NCBI GenBank assembly: GCA_045586185.1
Contig: JAZMZV010000154.1
Location: 57,839 to 121,838, forward strand
Length of the DNA: 64,000 nt
Source of the DNA: RUG11551 sp045586185
GTDB lineage: Bacteria; Planctomycetota; Planctomycetia; Pirellulales; Thermoguttaceae
Reading direction: 5' to 3'
Positions 36,054 through 44,900 of the stretch are shown piece by piece. The notes below the pieces were generated by a model. The model was not told the DNA's origin. It did no database searches and was given only the letters and a program-made list of their open reading frames with translations. The translations under genes were made by a program, and so were the position numbers. The stretch's first letter is position 1. Every line of letters begins with the position of its first letter.

Positions 36054-37634
36054 TTACTCCTCGTCTTCGTCCTCGTAAACCGGAGGATGAACTATATTGA
36101 GATTATAATCCTTTTTACCGAACTTGCAGCGTTTAAGAAGCATTTCAGGAATCTTTTTAACGGTTATCTGCTTATAGGCGCGTTCTGCGGCGGAATCAAA
36201 CGAACGTGCGGCAACAAAAAGATATTCCCCCTCGTTCATCGTCGAAACGATTGTTGACAAAAAATCGACTGTTACATGTCGCGTTGTTACAAACAGCCAC
36301 GACTTTTCATTTGAAACAGACTGTTTCCAAAACACTTTGTCGTCTGGCTGGTATTTATACCCTTCATGAAGAGCGACAGCCGCCGCAAGCATTTCAGCAT
36401 TGTATTCACGGTTAAAAATCGGTTGATCCATCAGGTCGTAATTTATTAACGATGGAGCCAGTTCAAAGAACCGATACTCGCCGCCGCCCTGCCATTGGAC
36501 GTCTTTTGTAATTCCGCCGTTGTCCTCGCCGGAAATAACCTTGTCAAGCCGAACCTTGCAATGCGAATAGGCGTGATCGCCCATTTCAATTCCAATCCAG
36601 CGACGCCCCATCTTATGAGCAACCGCCGCCGTCGTACCGGAACCCAGAAAACTGTCGAGAACGAGGTCGCCGGGGTTGCTGGCAAGAGTTAAAACGCGCT
36701 GAATAAGGCGTTCGGGCTTAGGCGTGGCAAAAACGTTATCTCGTCCAAATAGTTCAATTACTTCTCTTTTAGATTCTTGATTATGACCAACTTCTTCACT
36801 TTTCCACCAAGTATCGCCTTTTCTTCCATCAGTTACCTCTGATAAGAATCTTTTTTTTCGTGGGAATGAATCACCGTTTGCACCGAACCAGATACGATTA
36901 TCTTTAATCATTTGTTCGAGGTTCTCTTGGGTATAAACCCAATGCTTCCCCTTTTGAACATTAAAAACTTTTCCTGTCTTTGGAGAAACAACGTCATAAT
37001 ATCCATTTGCACGTTCTTCATTAGCTACTAAATCTCCAGATTGCCAAGGTCCTCTTGGGTCGTTGTCTGGATTTTTATATCGTGCATTCATTTCCTCTGT
37101 TCGCGGAAGAAGATTTAATTTTAAACTATCTTTATTTTTTGCGTATAGAAGAATGAAATCATGATTTTGCGACAAATATCTTGCATCATTTTTAATGCTA
37201 TGAATTTTCTGCCACAGAACAGTGCTTACAAAATTATTTCGACCAAAAATTTCATCGCACAAAACCTTTAAATAATGTCCTTCATCATCATCTATACTAA
37301 TCCAAATACTGCCGTCTTGCGTCAACAGATTTCTTAAAATTTCCAGTCTTGGCTTGATCAGTGTGAGCCACTGGCTATGTTCCAGATTATCGTCGTAATG
37401 CTCAAACGCTGACCCGGTATTGTACGGAGGATCTATATAGATACATTTAACTTTTCCGGCGTATTGACTTTCCAGGGCTTTTAGCGCCAGAAGGTTGTCG
37501 CCGTGAATGAGCATGTTTTCGGTTTTCGACTTTGGCTTGCAATTCGACAATTCGGCGTTTTCAATCAGAAGCCGCGGTTCAATTTGCATCGGTTCGTCTT
37601 TCCCGTACCACGTCAATTCCAGTTTTTGAGGCAT
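36054..37634 (-). CDS. Type III DNA methyltransferase, Mod subunit
   Basis: A 526-residue beta-class N6-adenine methyltransferase. Motif IV DPPYNTG is at residues 68-74. Motif I (SAM binding) comes later as DLVLDSFLGSGTTAAVAHKM followed by RRWIGIEMGDHA, the order expected of the beta class. The region between holds the target recognition domain. The AAGGA ribosome site lies a few bases before the ATG. It forms a compact operon with the Res gene. Its central part is more AT-rich than the neighbouring genes, again fitting an acquired unit. Confidence 0.93.
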   Translation of the reverse strand: MPQKLELTWYGKDEPMQIEPRLLIENAELSNCKPKSKTENMLIHGDNLLALKALESQYAGKVKCIYIDPPYNTGSAFEHYDDNLEHSQWLTLIKPRLEILRNLLTQDGSIWISIDDDEGHYLKVLCDEIFGRNNFVSTVLWQKIHSIKNDARYLSQNHDFILLYAKNKDSLKLNLLPRTEEMNARYKNPDNDPRGPWQSGDLVANEERANGYYDVVSPKTGKVFNVQKGKHWVYTQENLEQMIKDNRIWFGANGDSFPRKKRFLSEVTDGRKGDTWWKSEEVGHNQESKREVIELFGRDNVFATPKPERLIQRVLTLASNPGDLVLDSFLGSGTTAAVAHKMGRRWIGIEMGDHAYSHCKVRLDKVISGEDNGGITKDVQWQGGGEYRFFELAPSLINYDLMDQPIFNREYNAEMLAAAVALHEGYKYQPDDKVFWKQSVSNEKSWLFVTTRHVTVDFLSTIVSTMNEGEYLFVAARSFDSAAERAYKQITVKKIPEMLLKRCKFGKKDYNLNIVHPPVYEDEDEE

Positions 37635-37765
37635 AGCATTCCTTATTTGTTAATTTGGGTTAATTGTTTATTGAAATTTATTAGAATTATACCCGTAACA
37701 ATCGCAAGATACAAGGGGGGAGGGAAAATTTTAGGTGGTCATGGGCGCGTCCAGCGGACGCGGAA

Positions 37766-38105
37766 AAAATGGAAGGCGGTAATGGAGCGTCCAACGGACG
37801 CGGAATTACGCAGTTCGCCGAAGGCGAACCGAAACGCTACGAAGTGTGCAATACCGCATTGCGTAAGCCGGAACCGCTCCACGGATGGCGCCCGCCCCCG
37901 GGCGCCAACTTGATGGCAACGCCATCAAGGAAAAAACGCCTGTTTTTCGACTACGAAACAGATTTTATGTAGTACTGGCAAGGCCCCCGAGGGCGGGAGC
38001 CATCCAGGGGACGTTATCTCCTACGCAATAATTAATCTCCCCCTTCGAACAATGCGTAATTCCGTTCGTTTTTTCCGGGGGCTTACGCGCCCCGGCTCGC
38101 CAATT
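37766..38105. repeat. Dispersed repeat copy B and further palindromes, right border of the island
   Basis: 37766-37934 is a direct copy of the element at 33247-33420: GGAAGGCGGTAATGGAGCG, CGCAGTTCGCCGAAGGCGAA, AATACCGCATTGCGTAAGCC, then CGCCCCCGGGCGCCAACTTG. It is followed to the asnB stop by more fragments such as GCCCCCGAGGGCGGGAGCCA. No gene is supported in the 470 bases. Confidence 0.8.
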
Positions 38106-38106
38106 T

Positions 38107-40074
38107 TCATTTAATGTTTTTCGCCCACATGGCGAAGAATAACAACGCCCAGAGTCGGTGAGAATGGTCGAATCGTCCGCGGACGTGCTCGTTCAGAAGC
38201 GCCGTTCCAGCGTCCGGCTGGAAGATGCCGCTGCTCTTAAACTGCTGCGACGAGAATGCGTCTGCCGCCAAGTCGTGAAGCGGTCCGGACTTGAACCATT
38301 TGTAAAGCGGGACGCCAAAACCCTGCTTTTTTCTCGTCTGGATGTCTTTGGGAAGGAATCGGGAGAACGTATCAATAAACATCTGTTTCGTCTTGCCGTT
38401 TCTCAGCCCCCAATCTTGCGGGAACGACGACGCCAGTTCTATAACGCGGCGGTCGAGGATTGGACTGCGCCCTTCCAACGAGTTTGCCATGGCAGCGCGG
38501 TCGACTTTGACCAAAAGACATTCCGGCATGTATGTCTGCAAATCCATCAACGAAATCTGCCGCGACGGCTGTGACGAAATCGACGGGTCGAAAAAGTCCT
38601 TTAAGTACGTCAGAGCAGGGGGCTGACCGGGAACGGGCGCAGACAGTTCGATCTGCTTTTGGAAATCGGCGCTGAAAAGGCTCTTTCTTCGTGGAGCGTT
38701 ATAGAAACTCACCCAGTCCAAATAGCGTTCGACGGGGTTCATCTGCAGACATTCCGCAAAGCGGCGGGCTTTTCTTAACAGCGACCCTTGACGCAGATTG
38801 GGCGGGAGAACGGCGCAGACGCTTTTGCCCAAGATGGCGCGTAAAAACGCCGGGCAGATTCTGTCAACGCGAGAGGCGATTTTCACCGCCTTGTAACGGT
38901 CGTAGCCGAGAAACAGCTCGTCCCCGCCATCGCCGTTGAGGGCGACAGTTACGCTCTTTCTGGACAGGTTGCAGACGTACCACGTCGGCAGGGCGGAGGA
39001 GTCCGCAAACGGCTCGTCGTAGTACGAAACCAGTTCGGCAATCATCGCGGTGGAATCCGGCGTAACGCGAAGCTGCGTATGGTCGGTTTTGAGGAATTGA
39101 GCCGCCTGATGAGCGTAAGACGTTTCGTCAAAAGCAGGGTCGTCAAAGCCGATGGAAAACGTCTGAATCGGTCGGCTGGAAAGGGACTGCATAATCCCGA
39201 CGACAATTGTCGAATCGATTCCGCCGGAAAGAAACGCGCCCAACGGAACGTCTGAAATCATGCGGTCTGAAACCGCCTGGGTCAAGACGTCGTTTAAGCG
39301 TTTTTTGGATTCGTCGTAAGATTCGTTTCTCTCCTCAAAACTCTTTCGCCCGGCGGCGATCCAGTCTCGAACCGTGTTGGGATAAACCGAGTTGACGCGA
39401 AGGCGATCTTCCCCAACGGAGATTTCCAGAACCTGCCCGGCGCAGAGTTTGCTGACCCGTTTGTAAATCGTTCGGGGAGCGGGTAAATACTGCAGCGTGA
39501 AGTATTCGTCAACGGCGACCGGGTCGAGTTCCGATTTGAGCGTTTCGTCTGCTGCGACAACCGCTTTGAGTTCCGAGGCGAAAATGACTCTCGACTCTTC
39601 CAGAGCGTAATAGAGCGGCTTTTTGCCGATCGGGTCTCGCGCCAAAATGAGCTTGCGATTTGCCTTGTCCCAAATAGCGATGGCGTACATGCCCAGGAGC
39701 TTTTGGACGAAGTCCAATCCGTATTCCCGATACAGCGGAGCGATAACTTCCGTGTCACAGGTCGTTTTGAAGACATAGCCCTTCGATTCCAGCTCCGTTT
39801 TTAATTGACGGTAGTTGTAGATCTCGCCGTTGTAGACGACAACCAGCGGCTCTCCAGAATTGTCGATTTGGGGCTGACGTCCGCCGGCAACGTCCAGGAC
39901 GCTTAATCGTCGATGTCCCACGCCAACGGTAAAACTGGATTGACGGTCAAAGAATTCTCCAGAATCGTCTGGTCCGCGGTGTTTTAGAAGGTCTGTAATA
40001 AACGTCAACCTCTCCAGCGAAAGGGCGGAAGAGGTTGAATTGTTAAGGCGTATAAAGCCGGTTATTCCACACAT
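38107..40074 (-). CDS. asnB: Asparagine synthase (glutamine-hydrolysing)
   Basis: Transfers amide nitrogen from glutamine to an activated carboxylate. The start at 40074 is chosen so that the N-terminal nucleophile Cys follows Met (MCGITGFI); a second ATG directly before it would misplace the Cys. The glutaminase domain includes LKHRGPDDSGEF and VVYNGEIYNYRQL. The synthetase domain has the pyrophosphate loop FLSGGIDST. The 655-residue length suits the clade found in polysaccharide and lasso-type peptide clusters, not only free asparagine synthesis. It converges with the HprK-related kinase and nucleotidyltransferase genes across the restriction island. A CvpA-like gene ends 27 bases upstream on the same strand. 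Confidence 0.93.
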   Translation of the reverse strand: MCGITGFIRLNNSTSSALSLERLTFITDLLKHRGPDDSGEFFDRQSSFTVGVGHRRLSVLDVAGGRQPQIDNSGEPLVVVYNGEIYNYRQLKTELESKGYVFKTTCDTEVIAPLYREYGLDFVQKLLGMYAIAIWDKANRKLILARDPIGKKPLYYALEESRVIFASELKAVVAADETLKSELDPVAVDEYFTLQYLPAPRTIYKRVSKLCAGQVLEISVGEDRLRVNSVYPNTVRDWIAAGRKSFEERNESYDESKKRLNDVLTQAVSDRMISDVPLGAFLSGGIDSTIVVGIMQSLSSRPIQTFSIGFDDPAFDETSYAHQAAQFLKTDHTQLRVTPDSTAMIAELVSYYDEPFADSSALPTWYVCNLSRKSVTVALNGDGGDELFLGYDRYKAVKIASRVDRICPAFLRAILGKSVCAVLPPNLRQGSLLRKARRFAECLQMNPVERYLDWVSFYNAPRRKSLFSADFQKQIELSAPVPGQPPALTYLKDFFDPSISSQPSRQISLMDLQTYMPECLLVKVDRAAMANSLEGRSPILDRRVIELASSFPQDWGLRNGKTKQMFIDTFSRFLPKDIQTRKKQGFGVPLYKWFKSGPLHDLAADAFSSQQFKSSGIFQPDAGTALLNEHVRGRFDHSHRLWALLFFAMWAKNIK

Positions 40075-40101
40075 CATAGGAATTGATCAGGGCGGGAAAA
40101 T

Positions 40102-40707
40102 TTAGTTTCTTTTGTGCTTTTTGACGTCGTTGGGGTGAACCAGGATTTTATTCTCGTGAGCAGCGGCGTATTCAGCCTGATTAATTCGTCGTTTGTTGTA
40201 ACGATCGTAATAATCTTTAGTTTCTCCAAATGAAGTCCCGGCTTGCAGCGCTCCGTCCGATTCCATTTTGGCAAACACCGCCCAACCGCCTGTCAGCGTG
40301 GGGCTGTTATGAATTCCCCAGTAGTTTGGCTGAAGAGGAGCTGTGTAAAGAGCAAAAACGGAAAACGACAACATGGTAAATCCAAGTATGACTGACAGCG
40401 CTACGCCGCCCCACTTGTCGATGATGGCAGGAAACCATACTTTGACCAGACTCAATCGGTTTGTCAATTCTTTCATAATCACATAAACGATAATGAAAAT
40501 CGCCCAAATCGAGAGGAAGTCTAAAAGGTATGTATACGAAGGAAGCATGCCTTCCAGCGTTCCTGCCAACGTTTCAAAATACGTTGTAGCGATCAAACCG
40601 GAAAAAATCAGGTTGAACAGTCGAATCAGATTCGTCCAGATGCCATCTCGGGAGCTAAACGCTATTGAAGCTCCCAAAATGACCAGCATCAAAATAAAAA
40701 ACACCAT
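40102..40707 (-). CDS. CvpA-like membrane protein
   Basis: A 201-residue protein with four predicted helices (about residues 2-18, 27-45, 61-82, 97-118) and a polar C-terminal tail of about 75 residues. The general pattern (short N-terminal helix, DKWGGVALSVILGFTMLSF near the last helix) is that of CvpA family proteins. The tail carries KMESDGALQAGTSFGETKDY and ends basic (KKHKRN). It precedes asnB on the same strand by 27 bases, so the two may share a transcript. Function unknown. Confidence 0.65.
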   Translation of the reverse strand: MVFFILMLVILGASIAFSSRDGIWTNLIRLFNLIFSGLIATTYFETLAGTLEGMLPSYTYLLDFLSIWAIFIIVYVIMKELTNRLSLVKVWFPAIIDKWGGVALSVILGFTMLSFSVFALYTAPLQPNYWGIHNSPTLTGGWAVFAKMESDGALQAGTSFGETKDYYDRYNKRRINQAEYAAAHENKILVHPNDVKKHKRN

Positions 40708-40786
40708 TTAAGTATTCTCGTAATTAAAAGGTATGGATAATCCCAATCAGCGGCGCTCAATGGGATATTTTGTAAACGACTACGGT

Positions 40787-41812
40787 TTAGTTGTCAATGC
40801 CATAGTTCTTAAGTTTAGCGGAACATTCCTGAGCGCGTTGAGGCATTTCCATCTTGATCCACAGTTCGCGAAGATTTTTCAACGCTTCGATGTGACTCTG
40901 AACGTCTCGGGAGTAAAGGAGGTCAACCTGAAGGAAGGCTACCAGAGCGTCTTTATCTTGTCCGCCGGCTTTATATGCCAACCCAAGCGTGTTGTATCCC
41001 AATGCGTTGATGGCGAAGTCTTCAGGCGAAGCGTTCACCAGAACGGCTTCAACGTCTTTGACTGCTCCTTTATAGTCTCCGGACAGAGCTTTGCATTTAG
41101 CAAGCCCCATTTTCGCCAAAAGTCTTTGATGATCTGCCGCAGCGCTCTTGTCTTCCATCTTGAGAATGGCGTTATAAGCTTTCTGGGCGTTTTCAATCTT
41201 GTTTTGAGCCAGGAAAATTTTACCCATGGCGGATAACGAACGCATCTTGACGTCGTTCCAGGGCGCCGCATTGAGCTTTTGATACATTTCAGCCGCCTTT
41301 TTCAAGCTGGCTTCCGTATTGATGGCAACGTAAAGGTCGCCAGTCATTTCGCAGGCGTCAAAATAATGATAGTTTTTAGGATACTTTGTAACAAACGCCT
41401 CGCACGTTTTGGCAGCGTCTGACTTGGAAACCGCTCCGCCGCTGAGAGCAATGTTTGCCTTTGCGCGAGCGATAAGGTAATCCATTTCCTGGTTGAGGGT
41501 TTTAGACCCGCCCATGGTATCGCGAATGTCCTCGGTAAGCAGTTCCAAAGCGTCTTCGTTAGATCCGCTTTCAATCAGCGAACGCACTTTGGGGAATTGA
41601 GCCGGTTCGCGGTTAAACAAAATGCCCTTGATTTTGTTGACCGGGATAACGTCTTCGACGCCGCGGTCTTCAACCGTCAATTCTGTGCTTGTCATATCGG
41701 TGATTTTGCACTTGATTGTTTTGTTTTCCAGTTGAACGGTGTCATTCTGAGCCTGAGCAACAGATCCGATTACAAAAATCGCGATCAACGTCAAAAAAAG
41801 TTTTTTGAACAT
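40787..41812 (-). CDS. Exported TPR protein
   Basis: The start at 41812 is supported by GGGAG about eight bases upstream and a signal peptide MFKKLFLTLIAIFVIGSVAQ ending AQA. 341 residues. A beta-rich N-terminal segment (LENKTIKCKITDMTSTELTV) precedes TPR-type helices (AAEMYQKLNAAPWNDVKMRS; ENAQKAYNAILKMEDKSAAA; ALGYNTLGLAYKAGGQDKDA). It follows the 1599-residue TPR gene by about 100 bases on the same strand and has the same architecture as the gene at 11827-12843. Probably a periplasmic interaction scaffold in the same system as its large neighbour. Confidence 0.8.
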   Translation of the reverse strand: MFKKLFLTLIAIFVIGSVAQAQNDTVQLENKTIKCKITDMTSTELTVEDRGVEDVIPVNKIKGILFNREPAQFPKVRSLIESGSNEDALELLTEDIRDTMGGSKTLNQEMDYLIARAKANIALSGGAVSKSDAAKTCEAFVTKYPKNYHYFDACEMTGDLYVAINTEASLKKAAEMYQKLNAAPWNDVKMRSLSAMGKIFLAQNKIENAQKAYNAILKMEDKSAAADHQRLLAKMGLAKCKALSGDYKGAVKDVEAVLVNASPEDFAINALGYNTLGLAYKAGGQDKDALVAFLQVDLLYSRDVQSHIEALKNLRELWIKMEMPQRAQECSAKLKNYGIDN

Positions 41813-41910
41813 AAATAACTCCCTGAATATAATGTGTGAAACTTTCAATTAAAATTCAAATAACAATTGATTTATCAAACAACGCACGTTATCGTCTTTA
41901 TTACGATATG

Positions 41911-44900
41911 CTATTGTTTATCCGTCGGGTTTTGAGGTTTTTCCTGCGGCGGCTGACCTGCCGGTCGCGGAGCCGGTCTTCCCGCTGGCTGCTGTCCATT
42001 CGGACGCGGAGCCGGTCGTCCTGCGGGCTGTTGTCCTGCCGGACGCGGAGCCGGTTTGCCCGCTGGCTGCTGTCCAGCCGGTCGCGGAGCCGGTTTGCCC
42101 GCTGGCGCTGGTTGAGCCGGCTTTTTATTGAAATCAAAGCTGAAGGTTGCGTCTTGCTGAACGGGACCAAAACCAAGGTCAATCTTTCCGTTTGGAGCTG
42201 GAGCGTCACTGGCGTTGAAACCACCAAATCCCAAATCGATCTTATCCTGAGCTTTGCCTTCCTGCTGAGCAAAACCGAGGTCGACTTTTTCTTCGACTTT
42301 TTCTGAACCAACGGCGATGCCGCCATCAGTAACGTTGACGTTTTGCTTTTCAACGAGCTTCTTTTTCTTCGGAAGGAACGCAATAATAATGATAATCAAA
42401 CCGAGTACGCCAATTCCACCCAAAATGCCGTAAATAACCTTTGGATCAGTTGGCTTTTCGGGAGCGTCTTCCTCTTCAACTTTTTGAGGCAAGAGCGATT
42501 CCGGCGGAGCGAATCCGCTGACAGGTTTGCCCAATTGCTCCTGAACTTTTCGGAGAAGGTTTTCATAGGATTGGAGGATGTCAGAATTGCCTAAAATTTC
42601 CGCATCCGCTTCCATAGACTTGTATTTGTCATAGTCTTCCCGAAGCATCGTTTCGATTTCATTAAAAAGCTGCAGCGCTTTAGGAGGAATATTGGAATTG
42701 GCGTCATTGCTTGCCGCGGAATTCTCCGCAGCCGGAGCGGGTTCTTCTGTTGTTTGGGTTGTTTCTGCCGTATCCTCTTCAGCGGGAGCTTCCTCTTCTG
42801 CTGCGGCGTCTTCCGCTGCAGGGGCGTCTGCCTCTGCAGCTTCAGCGTCCGTTTCGCCAGCTGTAGTTTCAGAAACCTCAGCGTTTTCTTCAGGAACGTC
42901 TTCCGAAGCAGGGGCTTCTTCTGCGTTTTCTTCAGCAGCGTTATCCTCTTGCGGCTGCTCGTCGGCAGGTTGTTCTTCTGCAGGCTGTTCTTCCTTGGGT
43001 TGAACAGCAGCAATTTCCAGTAAAGCTATGTTATACTTGATTTCGGCAATCGCCAATCTGGCTTGCAGATAATCAAGGAACTTGTCTTGATCTGGATCAG
43101 AATTTCGAATCGGTTCGCCTTTATCGTTAGTGATAGCTTTGAGATATCCGTTCCAACCGATGAAAATCTGTTTTCCCGCTTCATTAAGTTGATTCGGATC
43201 TCCATTGAGGGAGAGTTCGTACAGCTCCATCGCCTTTTTGGGGTCGTCCTTTTCAGATTTTTCGCCCCACTTTGAATAATACCCCGCCAGCGTTGGCTGC
43301 ATTCTTTCAAGCGTCTCTTTACGAGTTCTGCCGTTGGACAACTCCTTCATGACTCTGGTAATCGCTTCCTGATAATCGCCCTTTGCAGCGAACCCTGAAG
43401 CGGTTTCCAGTTCAGAGAAGCCTTTGACTGCAATATTGGGATCGAGAGCTTTCATTTTTGTACGAACCAGTTTAAGCTGGGTGTCGTATTTCTGGAAAGT
43501 CTCTTCGTTATTGAGCGTTGGGAAAGCGCGATGGGTGGTAAGCAGAATCTTTTCCGCATCCTGCAAACGTTCCATCTGTTTGGCAGTGTCTTTAATTCCT
43601 TCCGCCTGCTTTAAGTAGATGTTGGAAATCGTCAAACGGGCTTCGTAATAGGTGTCCGAAACGCGAGGATCCTGCGAATGTTTCTTCGTGAGCTGGGTCT
43701 GCATTTTGTTCGCCAGAGTATTCCAGCCCCAAATAGCAGGCTTACCGTCTTGCTTGGGATCTTTCTGACCGGTAGTAAGGAAGTCTTTCCCGCAGCCAAC
43801 CAGAGCTTTTTTCAGGTACAAAGCTGATTTTTCCGGATCCGCTGTCGATTCGCCCCATTTCTGGTAGCAGCGAACCGCTTCTGCCTGAAGGTCAATATTA
43901 TTGGGGGTTTTAGAAAGAATCTCTCCCATTTTCTTGATGGCTTCTTCGTACTGTTCGCTTGTTGCAAGGCACCGAGCCAATCGTTCGTCAATAATACGAG
44001 CGGTAAGCTCCGGCTTTTGGACAAACCCTTCTTTTTCAGCAACCTTTTTCAGAATGCCATTGTAAGTGTCAACCGCCTTGCCAAAGAGAGCTTTAGCTTT
44101 ATCGGTAACGCTTTTGTTTTCAGAAACTTCGTTTTCGCCCAGAGACTGATACGTCTGAGCGACCCAGTACATTTGACCGAATTTAATATCCGGCAAATCA
44201 GCAATTCTTTGAAGGAATACTTCAAATCCCTTTTCCAGATTTTCCGCTTTTTCTTTTTGGCCTTCACGGTTGAAAACTTCGAGGTTTTCTTTCAATTCCA
44301 AACCTAAAGTAAGGTAAATATTTGTGAGCTGTTCTTCTTTGGATTTGCCGCCTTCCGCAGTATCTTCGGACTGTTCAACGCGCTTTTCCAGCAATTCCAT
44401 AATATCCTTTGCGTCGTCAAGCTGCTGAGCTGCAACCAAAGCGTTTAACGCAACGCGAAGAGAGCGGATGTCCAACTCGTTCTTTAAAACCAGCGGGGAA
44501 TCCTTTTTAACTAACGTCAAAGGACCGAACTGAGGATCGTTGAGCAGCTCAAGGGCGCCAGCCGGGTCGCCGGACTTGAGCTTTTGGTTTGCCAGCGTAA
44601 ATGCGGCAAAAACCAGGTTGGAAGTTGGCTCGTTGTCAGCTCCCATGCTTTTCTTCATACGGTCAATGCCGTCCTGCAAAATCTTTTGTGACGTTGTTTT
44701 ATATTCCGCCAGTTTTTCTTTTGACGGTCTGACGCTCAGGTCAGCGTTCATGCCGCGAAGATAACTGTTCCAGAGCAGGTTTCCGGTGCGAATTTCACAA
44801 TCCGCGCGCTTGTCGGAATCTTCTGAAATCTTCTTCATTGCGGCTTCGCCATGCTTGGTGTCGCCGATATCGATAAACGAGTCGCATACGATTGACCAGG

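Noticed and set aside
42692..43003. Ser/Ala-rich plus-strand frame
   Set aside because: Complement of the acidic Glu/Ala linker of the giant TPR gene.
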